A stretch of 64,000 nucleotides of DNA, taken from Rhodospirillales bacterium BBD 1991-14 (GTDB taxonomy: Bacteria; Pseudomonadota; Alphaproteobacteria; Kiloniellales; Kiloniellaceae). The stretch is taken from NCBI GenBank assembly GCA_001657395.1, contig LYSY01000004.1, positions 361,942-425,941 on the forward strand, given 5' to 3'. Positions 17,715 through 27,443 of this stretch are shown here, piece after piece. The stretch's first letter is position 1; every line of letters starts with the position of its first letter. Under the pieces are notes generated by a model. The model had not been told where the DNA came from, made no database searches, and was given only the letters and a program-made list of their open reading frames with translations. The position numbers were made by a program, and so were the translations under genes.

Positions 17715-19508
17715 TTACGACAGGGTTACGCGGTCCAGGTCCACCAGACCGGGGATCCGGCTGACGGCCGGGTAGTTCACCGATTTGTGGTGGACCAGGA
17801 TGTTGGCCGGATGGAACAGGAAGGCGCAGGCCACCTTGTCGGAGGTGACCTTATTGGCCTTCTGCACCAGTTCGCGGCGCTTCTCGATGTCGGCCGTGGC
17901 GCTCTGCTCGTCGATCAGCGCGTCGGCCTCCTTTTCGGAGAAGTATCCGAAGGGATACTTGCTTTCGTCGCGCTTGCGTCCGTTGAACTTGGAGCCGGAC
18001 TGCATCCAGTCCACCAGACCGTCGTCGGGGTCGTAGTCGCCCCCGCTGCCGGCCCGGCGCAGATCCCAGTTCATGGTGTCGAAGTCCTCGATGCCGACCG
18101 AGAACTCCTTGGTCAGCAGCTCGACGTCGATGTTGAGGTTGCGCTTGAGGATCGAGGCGACGACCTGGGACTCCCGGCGGTTCGACGGCGTGGTGATCAG
18201 CTTCAGGGTGGGGAAGCCCTCGCCGTCGGGATAGCCGGCGTCGGCCATGAGGCGGCGTGCCTCCTCAAGGTCGAAGCGCTGGGCGCTGGTCTCGGCGAGC
18301 GCCTCGTCGAAGTAGTAGCCCATGGCCGGGTTGATGGTGCCGTAGGCCGCGGTGCCGCGCCCGAACTGCGCCTGCTTCAGGTAGCGGTCGCGGTCCAGCG
18401 CCTTGGCGATGGCGAGGCGGACCTTGAAGCCCTTTTCCTTCATCAGCTCTTCCAGGGGCTTGTCGAAGTCGGTCACCTTCATGTGCTCGTGCCAGGGGTT
18501 CATCCACAGCGACTGGAAGCCGGGTGCGGGCTTTTCGTCGACCACCAGGTCCGGATTTTCCAGGAAACGGTCGATCAGCTCCGGCGCGATGGGGTTGCCG
18601 CCGATGAGCTGGATGTCGCCGGCCTCCATGGCCGCCGCCAGGGGCTCCGCCGCAGAGATCGGCTTGATGATCACCTTGTCGAGCTTCGGCCGCTCCGGGT
18701 CGTAGTAGTCGTCGAAGCGCTCCAGCACCACGCCCTGACCAAGCTCGTGGAAGGTCACGCGGAAGGGCCCGGTGCCGACCGGCATGAGGCCGTACTGTGA
18801 TGGCGACATGCTCTCGAGCGCGCCGCGGCTGACGATGGTCATGGCACGCCCGCTGGAGCGCTCCAGAGCCTTGGTCAGGAAGGAGGCCTGGGCCTGCTTC
18901 AGCTTGAAGCGCACGGTGTAGGCATCGACCTTCTCCAGTGCCGCCACATTGTTCAGCACGCGGGCGTGGATCGACTGGTTCGGGTCCTTGGAGCGCTGGT
19001 AGGTGAAAAGCACATCGTCGGCATCGAAGCTGTCGCCGTTGTGGAAGGTGATGCCCTCGCGCAGCTTCATCGTGTATTCGGTGCCGTCGTCCGAGACGGC
19101 CCAGCTTTCGGCCAGGTCGCCCTCGGCCACCAGGTCGGCGTTGATGTGCATGAGGCCGCCGAGAACGTTGGAGGAAATCTGGAACTGCAGGACCTGGTTG
19201 ATCTGCGCCGGGTCGAGCGTCTGGATCTCGGCAACACCGGACCAGCCGCAGGTGAGGGTGCCGCCGCCATGACCCGCCGCCGCCGCCGGCTTGACGGCGC
19301 CCATGCCGGGCAGCAGTTGCGCTGCCGTCAAGGTGCCGGAGGCCGCCATCAGCCGCAGCACCGTACGGCGGTTGAGACGCGGGCCCGACATCTGCTCGCG
19401 GCTGAGGCCGAACAGCGGGTCGCGGGGGTCGAAGTCGTAGGCCGACGCAAGGTCGGCATCGATCTGCGCTCTTTGCCGATCGGTCAAGGGTGTCGTTTTT
19501 TTCTTCAT
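17715..19508 (-). CDS. Dpp-type ABC transporter substrate-binding protein (SBP_bac_5)
   Basis: About 597 residues; binds peptides in the periplasm. It has a long N-terminal extension, then a twin-arginine-like signal NRRTVLRLMAASGTLTAAQLL ending in a AAA region. Family motifs are LAESWAVSDDGTEYTMKLREGITFHNGDSFDADDV and the later APGFQSLWMNPW. ATG 19508 is preferred over GTG 19514 because AGGAG is 9 bases upstream of it. It lies between the ATPase genes and the permease genes of one operon. The context suggests gamma-glutamyl peptides as substrates. Confidence 0.9.
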   Translation of the reverse strand: MKKKTTPLTDRQRAQIDADLASAYDFDPRDPLFGLSREQMSGPRLNRRTVLRLMAASGTLTAAQLLPGMGAVKPAAAAGHGGGTLTCGWSGVAEIQTLDPAQINQVLQFQISSNVLGGLMHINADLVAEGDLAESWAVSDDGTEYTMKLREGITFHNGDSFDADDVLFTYQRSKDPNQSIHARVLNNVAALEKVDAYTVRFKLKQAQASFLTKALERSSGRAMTIVSRGALESMSPSQYGLMPVGTGPFRVTFHELGQGVVLERFDDYYDPERPKLDKVIIKPISAAEPLAAAMEAGDIQLIGGNPIAPELIDRFLENPDLVVDEKPAPGFQSLWMNPWHEHMKVTDFDKPLEELMKEKGFKVRLAIAKALDRDRYLKQAQFGRGTAAYGTINPAMGYYFDEALAETSAQRFDLEEARRLMADAGYPDGEGFPTLKLITTPSNRRESQVVASILKRNLNIDVELLTKEFSVGIEDFDTMNWDLRRAGSGGDYDPDDGLVDWMQSGSKFNGRKRDESKYPFGYFSEKEADALIDEQSATADIEKRRELVQKANKVTSDKVACAFLFHPANILVHHKSVNYPAVSRIPGLVDLDRVTLS

Positions 19509-19574
19509 TGTCACCTTCTCCTGTCTGTATTCCCTGTTTTCTCCGGGTAACCGCGTCCTCCTCGGTTTTGCCTT

Positions 19575-20636
19575 CTAGGGAGGTGCGGCAGGCGGCTGGC
19601 CGGCCTTCAGGCAGGCCGCCTTGTGGTCATCCCCGAGGTCACGCAGCTCCGGCACCGTTTCGGTGCAGGCCTCGTCCGCCAGCGGGCAGCGCGGATGAAA
19701 GACGCAGCCGCTGGGGGGATTGCTGGGGCTCGGGATTTCGCCCTTCAGGACCTGGTGATCGCGGCGCTCCTCGATCTCCGGGTCCGGCACCGGCACCGCC
19801 GACAGCAGCGCCTGGGTATAGGGGTGCTGGGGGTCGGCGAAGAGACGTTCGCTCTCGCTGATCTCGACCAGCTTGCCCAGGTACATGACGGCGACCCGGT
19901 GGCAGATATGGCGCACGACGCTGAGATCGTGGCCGATGAAGAGGTAGGTGAGGTCGAACTCCTCGCGCAGGTCCTCCAGCAGCCTGATGATCTGCGCCTG
20001 AATGGACACGTCCAGCGCGGATACGGCTTCATCGCAGACGATCAGGTCCGGTCGCAGGGCAAGCGCCCGGGCGATGCCGACCCGCTGGCGCTGGCCGCCG
20101 CTCATCTCGTGCGGATAGCGGTCGGCGAGGCGCGGGGAGAGGCCGCAGACGTCCAGCAGCGCGCGGACCCGTGCGTCCAGCGCGTTGCGGTCCGGCTCCA
20201 TCTTGTGAACGATCAAGGGCTCACCGACGATCTCGGCCACCTTCATCCGCGGGTTCAGGGAGGAGAAGGGGTCCTGAAAGATCGCCTGGACGCGGCGCCG
20301 GAAGCCCGCGGTCCGCGGGCCGTCGAAAGCGGCGATGTCAGCCCCGTCAAAGTGAACGGAGCCCGCCGTCGGCGTCTCCAGCTTCAGAATACAGCGGCCA
20401 ATGGTCGACTTGCCGCAGCCGGACTCCCCGACCAGGCCCAGGGTCTCGCCGCGCCTGATGGTCAGGCTGACGTTGTCGACGGCTTTAACCGCGCCGACGG
20501 TGCGCGGGATCAATGCACCGCGGCGGATGGGAAAGTGTTTGCTGAGACCGCGCAGTTCGAGCAGCGGGCCGTCTGCCTGCGGTTTCGCTTCGGGTCCCTT
20601 GGCGGTCGGCCTGTCCATGTCCGCCGCGACGGTCAT
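19575..20636 (-). CDS. Oligopeptide ABC transporter ATP-binding protein (DppF/OppF type)
   Basis: 353 residues. Walker A is GESGCGKST, the signature is [15 protein letters not shown] and Walker B is [13 protein letters not shown]. The C-terminal oligopeptide-transporter extension carries the Cys-rich [14 protein letters not shown], which binds an iron-sulfur cluster in related proteins. It overlaps the DppD-like gene by 4 bases. It energises the permease pair downstream. Confidence 0.93.
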   Translation of the reverse strand: MTVAADMDRPTAKGPEAKPQADGPLLELRGLSKHFPIRRGALIPRTVGAVKAVDNVSLTIRRGETLGLVGESGCGKSTIGRCILKLETPTAGSVHFDGADIAAFDGPRTAGFRRRVQAIFQDPFSSLNPRMKVAEIVGEPLIVHKMEPDRNALDARVRALLDVCGLSPRLADRYPHEMSGGQRQRVGIARALALRPDLIVCDEAVSALDVSIQAQIIRLLEDLREEFDLTYLFIGHDLSVVRHICHRVAVMYLGKLVEISESERLFADPQHPYTQALLSAVPVPDPEIEERRDHQVLKGEIPSPSNPPSGCVFHPRCPLADEACTETVPELRDLGDDHKAACLKAGQPPAAPP

Positions 20637-21625
20637 CGCACGAGTTCTCCAGCAACGCGCTCAGACTCGAAACAGGCGCTCCAGTGCTCTGCGGCAACGG
20701 GCGAGAGGGCCGGCGGTTCCGCCCGGCAGCGTGCCGTTGCCAGGTTGCAGCGAGGCTGGAAGGCGCAGCCCGGCGGCAGGCTGGCAAGGTCGGGCGGACT
20801 GCCGGGGATCGGCTCCAAGGGGGCGCCGCGCGGCCGGTCGAGGCGTGGGACCGAGTTCATCAGGCCGACGGTGTAGGGATGGCTCGGCCGGCGGTAGATC
20901 TCGCGGGCCTGGCCGCGCTCGACCACCGAACCCGCGTACATGACGTTCACCCGGTCGGCATAGCGCGCCACCACCGCAAGATTGTGGGTGATGATGACCA
21001 GGGCAACGCCGAGGCGCCGGCAGAGATCGCGCATCAGTTCCAGGATCTGCGCCTGGATCGTGACATCGAGGGCGGTGGTTGGCTCGTCGGCGATGATCAG
21101 CGGCGGATTGCAGCTCAGCGCCATGGCGATCATCACCCGCTGGCGCATGCCGCCGCTCAGGTGATGGGGATAGGCCTTCAGGCGGCTTTCCGGATCGGCG
21201 ATGCCGACCATCGTCAAAAGCTCGGAGGCACGGTTCCGCGCGGCTGCGGCGCTCAGGCCCAGATGCAGGCGCATGGCTTCGGTCATCTGACGGCCGATGG
21301 ACAGCACCGGGTTGAGTGAGGTCATCGGTTCCTGGAACACCATGCCGATCTGTCCGCCGCGCACCCGGCGGATCGCCTCGTCATCAAGCGCGAGCAGATC
21401 GTCTCCCTTAAACAGGATCCTGCCGCTGACAATGCGTCCGGGCGGCTGGGGGACAAGGCGCAGCACGGAGAGGGCGGTGACCGACTTGCCGCTGCCCGAC
21501 TCGCCGACCACGGCGACGATCTCGCCGGGCTCCACATCATAGGAAACGGCGTTGACGGCGCGCAGCACGCCGCCGCCGGTCGAGAACTCGACGACCAGAT
21601 CCCTGATCTCGAGCAGTGCGGTCAT
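20633..21625 (-). CDS. Oligopeptide ABC transporter ATP-binding protein (DppD/OppD type)
   Basis: About 330 residues. Walker [10 protein letters not shown], signature [15 protein letters not shown], Walker [14 protein letters not shown] and C-terminal [14 protein letters not shown]. It is the first gene of the operon; ATG 21625 is chosen because upstream codons only translate the 21-bp repeats. It is divergent from the GntR regulator, with a 274-base spacer containing tandem repeats and a palindrome. Confidence 0.93.
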   Translation of the reverse strand: MTALLEIRDLVVEFSTGGGVLRAVNAVSYDVEPGEIVAVVGESGSGKSVTALSVLRLVPQPPGRIVSGRILFKGDDLLALDDEAIRRVRGGQIGMVFQEPMTSLNPVLSIGRQMTEAMRLHLGLSAAAARNRASELLTMVGIADPESRLKAYPHHLSGGMRQRVMIAMALSCNPPLIIADEPTTALDVTIQAQILELMRDLCRRLGVALVIITHNLAVVARYADRVNVMYAGSVVERGQAREIYRRPSHPYTVGLMNSVPRLDRPRGAPLEPIPGSPPDLASLPPGCAFQPRCNLATARCRAEPPALSPVAAEHWSACFESERVAGELVR

Positions 21626-21690
21626 GACCGCACCCCGGCTCCGGCAGCCTCCGGCCCTGCAGTGAGGCGTCGCGGCGCGAGGCCTCCATG

Positions 21691-21753
21691 GTGTCCGCAC
21701 GCCCTGGCATGGTGTCCGCACGCCCTGGCATGGTGTCCGCACGCCCTGGCGCC
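21691..21753. repeat. Three tandem 21-bp repeats upstream of the peptide-transport operon
   Basis: Units begin GTGTCCGCACGCCCTGGC at 21691, 21712 and 21733; the first two are identical and the third differs only in the last bases. They lie 66-128 bases upstream of the dppD-like start, within the untranslated leader or promoter region. They may be a slippage product, or a repeated regulatory element. Confidence 0.9.
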
Positions 21754-21846
21754 AAAGGCCAAGGGACTGCCTTGCTGCATCAAGAAACGTCCGCCTCTCC
21801 ACCCCCTGCTGCGTGCGGGAGGTGCTTGTGCCCTGGGTTCATAGGT

Positions 21847-21870
21847 ATTATCATTATTGATATTGATAAT
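21847..21870. promoter_or_regulatory. Candidate GntR operator in divergent promoter
   Basis: An AT-rich island in GC-rich surroundings. ATTATCA (21847-21853) and TGATAAT (21864-21870) form a perfect inverted repeat with a 10-base spacer, and TATCATTATTGATA inside it is a second palindrome. It is 30 bases upstream of the GntR gene start, where an autoregulatory site would be. Binding is inferred. Confidence 0.5.
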
Positions 21871-21899
21871 CTTAGACAGCCACGGGCGCCTGTCAACCA

Positions 21900-22625
21900 A
21901 TGACGGAAATTGCTCAGATCCTGTACGACAATGCCGGGCCGCTCGGCCGCGCGCGCAAGGCCGATGCGGTCTATCACGCGGTCAAACGGGCCATCCTGCT
22001 GCGCTCCCTGAAGGCCGGCGACGCCCTGATCGAGCAGCAGATCGCGGCGGCGGCCGGCTGCAGCCAGGGCCCGGTACGTGAAGCCCTGCTGCGCCTGGAA
22101 CAGGATGGCCTGGTGGCGCGGCGCGGCTATCAGGGCACGCTCGTTTCCGCCACCACGGCCGCCGAGGCGGCGAAGATGGCGCAGATCCGCATCGAGATCG
22201 AGACGACCGGCGTGCGGATGGCGACGCCGTCCATCACCAAGGCAAAGCTGGACGAACTGGCGCGGTTGCTCGACGACCTGGAGGACGCGGAGGATCGCCT
22301 GGATGCCTATGCCAAGAGCGATCTGGACCGCGCCTTTCATCTGGGGATCTTTCGCGCCTCCGGCATGCAGGCCCTGGAGCCGATCCTTGTGCGCTGCTGC
22401 CTGCACATGCACCGCTTTACCTTCGGCAACGAAAGCCGCGAGAGCGGACCCGCTGCCAACGACGACCTGCGCGGGCCCAGCCGCGACCAGCACCGCGAGA
22501 TCTTCGAGGCGATCGCCGCCGGCCGGGCCGAAGAGGCGGCGGAAACGCTCAGGCAGCACATCGAGGCGGTGATCGCATATTGGGCGCCGGACCTTCAGTC
22601 CGCCATGCTGGCCAGCCCGAAGTAG
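21900..22625 (+). CDS. GntR family transcriptional regulator, FCD (FadR-like) subfamily
   Basis: 241 residues. N-terminal winged helix: AVYHAVKRAILLRSLKAGDALIEQQIAAAAGCSQGPVREALLRLEQDGLV is the GntR helix-turn-helix. The C-terminal all-helical FCD domain has RIEIETTGVRMA and the metal-binding-type pattern DLDRAFHLGIF and DQHREIFEAIAAG (Asp/His ligands). It is divergent from the gamma-glutamyl/peptide operon and probably controls it in response to an acid ligand. Confidence 0.9.
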   Translation: MTEIAQILYDNAGPLGRARKADAVYHAVKRAILLRSLKAGDALIEQQIAAAAGCSQGPVREALLRLEQDGLVARRGYQGTLVSATTAAEAAKMAQIRIEIETTGVRMATPSITKAKLDELARLLDDLEDAEDRLDAYAKSDLDRAFHLGIFRASGMQALEPILVRCCLHMHRFTFGNESRESGPAANDDLRGPSRDQHREIFEAIAAGRAEEAAETLRQHIEAVIAYWAPDLQSAMLASPK

Positions 22626-22794
22626 CGGGCGCATCTGGCTTCCTTCCATCCTCCGTAGGCGCGCTTTGATTGCATAGCGCCCCGGGCGCCTGATGGTGCG
22701 CGGCCGCAGCGACGCTCCCGGGCCAGTCTGCAAAGCCCCGGAAACTCTGAATGTTCTTGTTTTGTTCAAACCACTGCGCGATACTTTCCGCGCT

Positions 22795-23502
22795 ATGCAA
22801 CTTGCCCTTCAGCTCGATGGACGGCAGGCGCGCTTCGCGGAGGTCGACCGGCGGTTGCGGCGGCATTACAGCCCTCAGGGCCCATGGCTCAGGCTGGATC
22901 CCGTCAGCCAGCTGGTGCTCGGCATGGTGGGTGGACGCACCTACGAGGCGGATTCCCGGCGCGCCTTCTTGGCACTCTGCGACCGTTATCGCGGATGGGA
23001 GCGGCTGCGCGACGCTTCCTTGGCTGACATCCGCGATGCAATCCAAGCCGTCACCTATGCTGAGGTGAAGGCGCGGCGCCTGAAGGCTGCGCTGTCGATG
23101 ATCACGCAGAGGCGCGGGTCGCTGACGCTCGACTTCCTGGCGGGCTGGCGCGTCCCGGCGGCGCTCGCCTGGCTGGAAAGCCTGCCGGGCGTTGGCCGCA
23201 AGACGGCGGCCGCGACCTTGAACTTCAGCACCCTCAAGATGTCCGCCCTGGTGATCGACACCCATCACCTGCGCGTCCTGCGCAGGCTGGGACTCGTTGG
23301 CCCGCGCACAATGTTGCCGGATGCCTACGACCGGGTCGTACCCTATCTGCCGATGCAGTGGCGTGCCGAAGATCTCGACGCACACCACCAGCGTATGAAG
23401 ACCCTCGGGCAGGACGTCTGCAGCCACGCAGAGCCCGCCTGCGGATTCTGCGTCCTCCGTGATCTCTGTCCATCGGCAGCCTTGATCGGGAAAACTGATT
23501 GA
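22795..23502 (+). CDS. Endonuclease III-like DNA glycosylase (HhH-GPD)
   Basis: Base-excision repair protein of about 235 residues. The helix-hairpin-helix LPGVGRKTAAATL carries the catalytic Lys, and VIDTHHLRVLRRLGL has the catalytic Asp. The C-terminal [4Fe-4S] loop has Cys spacing C-x6-C-x2-C-x5-C (CSHAEPACGFCVLRDLC). The start is uncertain: ATG 22795 (MQLALQLDG) fits homologues better than ATG 22693. It differs from canonical Nth in lacking LLSAQATD at the usual place (here LVLGMVGGRTYEADS), so substrate range may differ. Confidence 0.82.
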   Translation: MQLALQLDGRQARFAEVDRRLRRHYSPQGPWLRLDPVSQLVLGMVGGRTYEADSRRAFLALCDRYRGWERLRDASLADIRDAIQAVTYAEVKARRLKAALSMITQRRGSLTLDFLAGWRVPAALAWLESLPGVGRKTAAATLNFSTLKMSALVIDTHHLRVLRRLGLVGPRTMLPDAYDRVVPYLPMQWRAEDLDAHHQRMKTLGQDVCSHAEPACGFCVLRDLCPSAALIGKTD

Positions 23503-23731
23503 AGGCATTCCGGAATCGGAATTCACTTCTTTCGCGCCGCTTCTTATCTCCTCTTGATCACGCTCGTGAATTCGACGGGGTGCCGTTTTGTGACCATTCC
23601 AAGACATTGACCTGCATCAGCGCTGCCGGGCGACACTCATGGCATGGTCCATGTCAAGCAATGGAGCCTGCACGAATGAAACGGAGCGGCAGCCTGCGAA
23701 GGCTGCGCGGCCGAGAGGGAGGAAGACAGCA

Positions 23732-26164
23732 ATGCCGGCAAAGTCCTATGTGTCTTGGTTCGCCGACCTCAGTCTCGATGATGTCCCTGTCGTTGGCGGC
23801 AAGAATGCGTCTTTGGGAGAGCTCTACAGAGAGCTGACGCCGCTTGGCGTTCGGGTGCCGAACGGTTTTGCCATAACGGCGGAAGCCTTTCGCGATGCCT
23901 TGAGCGTCGCCGGAGCGTGGGACGAACTTCACGCCCTGCTGGACGATCTCGACAAGACCGACGTCAAGGCGCTGGCCGCCGCCGGTCACAGAGCGCGCGA
24001 GATCGTTTACGCCGCCGGCCTGACGCCGGAAATGCGCGAGCAGATCGTCGCCGCTTACCGGCAGCTTGAAGAGGAGTACGGGCCGGACCTCAGCGTGGCC
24101 GTGCGCAGTTCGGCGACGGCGGAAGACTTGCCGACGGCCAGCTTCGCCGGCCAGCACGACACCTATCTGAACATTCGCGGCGAAGAGCTGCTGATCGACG
24201 CCATCAAGCGCTGCAACGCTTCGCTCTTCACCGACCGCGCGATCTCCTACCGCATCGACCAGGGCTTCGATCACTTCAAGGTCGCGCTCTCGGCCTGCGT
24301 CATGAAGATGGTGCGCTCCGATCTCGAATCCAGCGGCGTGATGTTCTCCATCGATACGGAGACGGGGTTCCGCGACGCTGTCTTTATCACCGGTGCCTAC
24401 GGCCTGGGTGAGAACGTCGTCCAGGGCGCCGTCGATCCGGACGAGTTCTATGTCCACAAGCCGACCTTCCGCCTCGGCCACCGCGCCGTGCTGCGGCGGG
24501 TCCTTGGCGATAAGCAGGTCATGATGGTCTACGCCCCCGGTCGCACCCGCGAGCCGGTGGTGAACAAGCCGACGCCGAAGCCGGCACGCCAGCGTTTTTG
24601 CCTTAGCGATCCCGAGGTCCTGGTGCTGGCCGACTATGCCATCAAGATCGAAGACCATTACAGCGAGCGTGCCGGCGCGCCGCGACCCATGGATATCGAA
24701 TGGGCAAAGGACGGCGTCGACGGAGCGCTCTACATCGTGCAGGCCCGGCCCGAAACCGTGGCCTCGCAGCAGGCCGCAACCAACCTGGAATCCTACGTGC
24801 TGAAGGAGAGCGGGCCCGTCCTGGCCACGGGCCGGGCCGTGGGCACCAGAATCGGCAGCGGCCCGGTGCGCGTTGTCGTCGACTCCCATCACCTGCCGGA
24901 CTTCAAACCGGGCGAGGTGCTGGTGGCCGATACCACCACGCCGGACTGGGAACCGGTCATGAAGACGGCCGCCGCGATCGTCACGAACCGGGGCGGGCGC
25001 ACCTGCCACGCCGCCATCGTGGCGCGGGAGCTCGGCATTCCTGCCGTGGTGGGCGCCGAACACGCCAGCGAGATCCTGAAGAACGGCCGGGAGGTCACGA
25101 TCTCCTGCGCCGAGGGCGATGTCGGACGCATCTATGACGGCAGGCTGCCTTACGAGGTGGAGACCACCGATCTCAGCACCTTCGAACGGCCCGCCACGCA
25201 CATGATGCTGAACCTCGGAAACCCGGAGCTGGCTTTCAAGACCAGCTTCCTGCCGAACGACGGCGTCGGTCTGGCCCGCATGGAATTCATCATCAACGAA
25301 TACATCAAGGCCCACCCCATGGCCTTGCTGCATCCCGAGCGCATTGTGGATGAGCGCGAGCGGGAGCAGATCGAAGCCATGGTCAAGCACTATCCTTCGC
25401 CGGCGGAGTTCTTCGTTCAGAAGCTGTCCGAGGGCGTCGGCATGATTGCCGCGGCCTTCTATCCCAAGCCCGTGATCGTGCGCCTCTCGGACTTCAAGAC
25501 CAACGAGTACGCGGCACTGATCGGCGGGGCGGCCTTCGAGCCGGAGGAAGCCAACCCGATGCTCGGCTTCCGCGGAGCCTCGCGCTATGTCCATCCGGCC
25601 TACGAGGAGGGTTTCGCCCTGGAATGCGCGGCCATGAAGCGGGTGCGCGACGACATGGGGCTGACCAACCTGAAACTCATGGTGCCCTTCTGCCGCCGGA
25701 TCGAGGAAGCGCGCAAGGTGATCGATGTGATGGCCAAGAACGGGCTGACGCGCGGGGAGAACGGGCTCGAGGTCTACGTGATGTGCGAGATCCCCAACAA
25801 CGTCATCCTGATCGATGGTTTCGCCGAGCTCTTCGATGGTTTCTCCATCGGCTCCAACGACCTCACGCAGCTCTGCCTGGGCGTCGACCGCGATTCGGAG
25901 AAGGTTGCCTTCGAGTTCGACGAGCGCGATCCGGGCATGTTCGAGATGCTGCGTCTGGCCGTGGAGGGCGCGAAGCGCAACAACCGCCATTCGGGCATCT
26001 GCGGACAGGCGCCCTCGGACTATCCCGAGGTTGCCCAGTATCTGGTGCGTCTGGGGATCGACTCGGTCAGCCTGACCCCCGACAGCCTTCTGCGTACCAT
26101 GATGGCGGTGCGTGAGATCGAGCGGGAACTGGGCCGGGAGCCGCGGGCCGAAGCTGCGGAGTAG
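23732..26164 (+). CDS. ppsA: Phosphoenolpyruvate synthase (pyruvate, water dikinase)
   Basis: Converts pyruvate, ATP and water to PEP, AMP and phosphate in gluconeogenesis. 810 residues. The N-terminal ATP-grasp part has VGGKNASLGEL and RSSATAEDLPTASFAGQHDTYLN. The swivelling domain has GGRTCHAAIVARELGIPAVVG with phospho-acceptor His426. The C-terminal TIM barrel has GFRGASRY and CGQAPSDYP. ATG 23732 is chosen because GGAGG stands 9 bases upstream. It is monocistronic and convergent with tarD. Confidence 0.95.
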   Translation: MPAKSYVSWFADLSLDDVPVVGGKNASLGELYRELTPLGVRVPNGFAITAEAFRDALSVAGAWDELHALLDDLDKTDVKALAAAGHRAREIVYAAGLTPEMREQIVAAYRQLEEEYGPDLSVAVRSSATAEDLPTASFAGQHDTYLNIRGEELLIDAIKRCNASLFTDRAISYRIDQGFDHFKVALSACVMKMVRSDLESSGVMFSIDTETGFRDAVFITGAYGLGENVVQGAVDPDEFYVHKPTFRLGHRAVLRRVLGDKQVMMVYAPGRTREPVVNKPTPKPARQRFCLSDPEVLVLADYAIKIEDHYSERAGAPRPMDIEWAKDGVDGALYIVQARPETVASQQAATNLESYVLKESGPVLATGRAVGTRIGSGPVRVVVDSHHLPDFKPGEVLVADTTTPDWEPVMKTAAAIVTNRGGRTCHAAIVARELGIPAVVGAEHASEILKNGREVTISCAEGDVGRIYDGRLPYEVETTDLSTFERPATHMMLNLGNPELAFKTSFLPNDGVGLARMEFIINEYIKAHPMALLHPERIVDEREREQIEAMVKHYPSPAEFFVQKLSEGVGMIAAAFYPKPVIVRLSDFKTNEYAALIGGAAFEPEEANPMLGFRGASRYVHPAYEEGFALECAAMKRVRDDMGLTNLKLMVPFCRRIEEARKVIDVMAKNGLTRGENGLEVYVMCEIPNNVILIDGFAELFDGFSIGSNDLTQLCLGVDRDSEKVAFEFDERDPGMFEMLRLAVEGAKRNNRHSGICGQAPSDYPEVAQYLVRLGIDSVSLTPDSLLRTMMAVREIERELGREPRAEAAE

Positions 26165-26203
26165 CGACGGTCAGTCTTGCTTCTCGCGTGAAAGCCGGCG
26201 CGG

Positions 26204-27406
26204 TCAGGACTCGCCGAGCTGGCGCATGACCGCGAACAGTTCCGGCTTGCGCTCGAAACCGATCCCCGCTGCGTCCGGCAGCCCGACATAGGAGTCCTCG
26301 ACGGCGCAGTCCTCGGCGAAGCCGTTGAAAGGCCAGAAGACGTCCGGGTAGCTCTCGTTCCCGCCCAGACCCAGGCCGGCGGCGATGTTGAGGGAGAGCT
26401 GGTGGCCACCGTGCGGGATGCAGCGCCGCGGCGACCAGCCCTGCGCCTTCATGATCTCCAGGGTTCGCAGGTATTCCACCAGGCCGTAACTGAGCGCGCA
26501 GTCGAACTGCAGCCAGTCGCGGTCCGGCCGCAGGCCGCCGTAGCGCAGCAGGTTGCGGGCATCCTGGTGCGAGAAAAGGTTCTCCCCGGTTGCCATGGGG
26601 CCGCTGTAGTAGTCCGCCAGTGTCGCCTGCAGGGCGTAGTCCAGCGGGTCGCCCGCCTCCTCGTACCAGAACAGGCCGAGAGGCTCGAGCGCCCGGGCGT
26701 AGGCGATGGCCGTGTCGAGATCGAAACGCCCGTTGGCGTCGACGGCCAGACGGTCAGCGGAGCCGACCACCTCGATGGCCGCCTCGATGCGCTTCAGATC
26801 TTCGAGCAGCGGCGCCCCGCCGATCTTCATCTTGCAGACACTGTAGCCGCGGTCCAGGTAGCTTTGCAGTTCGTCCTGCAGGCCTTTCAGCCCCTTGTCC
26901 GGGTAGTAGTAGCCGCCGGCGGCATAGACGAAGACCCTGTCGTCGGCTTCGCCCTGGCGGTAGCGGTCCGCGAGCAGCCGGTAGAGCGGAACGCCGGCGA
27001 TCTTCGCCACCGCATCCCAGACCGCCATATCGAGGACACCCACGGCGACGGAGCGTTCGCCGTGGCCGCCCGGCTTCTCATTGGCCATCAGGCAGTCCCA
27101 GATGCGGAAGGGATCGAGCGTTTCTCTTTCCGCGTCCAGCAGAGACAGCGGCTCTGCGTTGCGCAGGCGCGGGATGAAACGCTCGCGCAACAGGCCGCTG
27201 GGGGCATAGCGGCCGTTCGAGTTGAACCCGTAGCCGACGACCGGTTTGCCGTCGCGGACCACGTCCGTCACCAGGGCGACGACGCTGACGGTCATCTGGC
27301 TGAAGTCGATATAGGCGTTGCGCAGATCCGACTTGATGGGAACCACGGCTTCCCGGATGTCGACGATGGAAACCGGTGCAGAGGGTTCTGCGATAACTGC
27401 CGTCAT
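26204..27406 (-). CDS. tarD: D(-)-tartrate dehydratase
   Basis: Enolase-superfamily enzyme predicted to dehydrate D-tartrate to oxaloacetate. The 400-residue sequence closely follows what I recall of the characterised Bradyrhizobium enzyme: RNAYIDFSQMT, VGYGFNSNGRY, NEKPGGHGERSVAVG, YAAGGYYYP and IPHGGHQ. Catalytic positions are present: Lys192/Lys194 (KMKIGG), metal ligands Asp223, Glu249 and Glu275, and His332. ATG 27406 was chosen at the domain start. It is the last gene of the minus-strand operon that includes a second enolase-family dehydratase, CapA-like protein and an ABC importer. Confidence 0.85.
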   Translation of the reverse strand: MTAVIAEPSAPVSIVDIREAVVPIKSDLRNAYIDFSQMTVSVVALVTDVVRDGKPVVGYGFNSNGRYAPSGLLRERFIPRLRNAEPLSLLDAERETLDPFRIWDCLMANEKPGGHGERSVAVGVLDMAVWDAVAKIAGVPLYRLLADRYRQGEADDRVFVYAAGGYYYPDKGLKGLQDELQSYLDRGYSVCKMKIGGAPLLEDLKRIEAAIEVVGSADRLAVDANGRFDLDTAIAYARALEPLGLFWYEEAGDPLDYALQATLADYYSGPMATGENLFSHQDARNLLRYGGLRPDRDWLQFDCALSYGLVEYLRTLEIMKAQGWSPRRCIPHGGHQLSLNIAAGLGLGGNESYPDVFWPFNGFAEDCAVEDSYVGLPDAAGIGFERKPELFAVMRQLGES

Positions 27407-27443
27407 GCTTTGCCTTTCGGTGTCTTTGGGCCCTTGCGGGCGG

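Noticed and set aside
21691..21753. Three regularly spaced repeats considered as a CRISPR remnant
   Set aside because: The units are directly tandem with no spacers and no cas genes are present.
23654..25990. 778-codon frame antisense to ppsA
   Set aside because: Mirror of a highly conserved gene, without own motifs.
26165..26203. Terminator between ppsA and tarD
   Set aside because: No stem followed by a T-run could be found in this short convergent gap.
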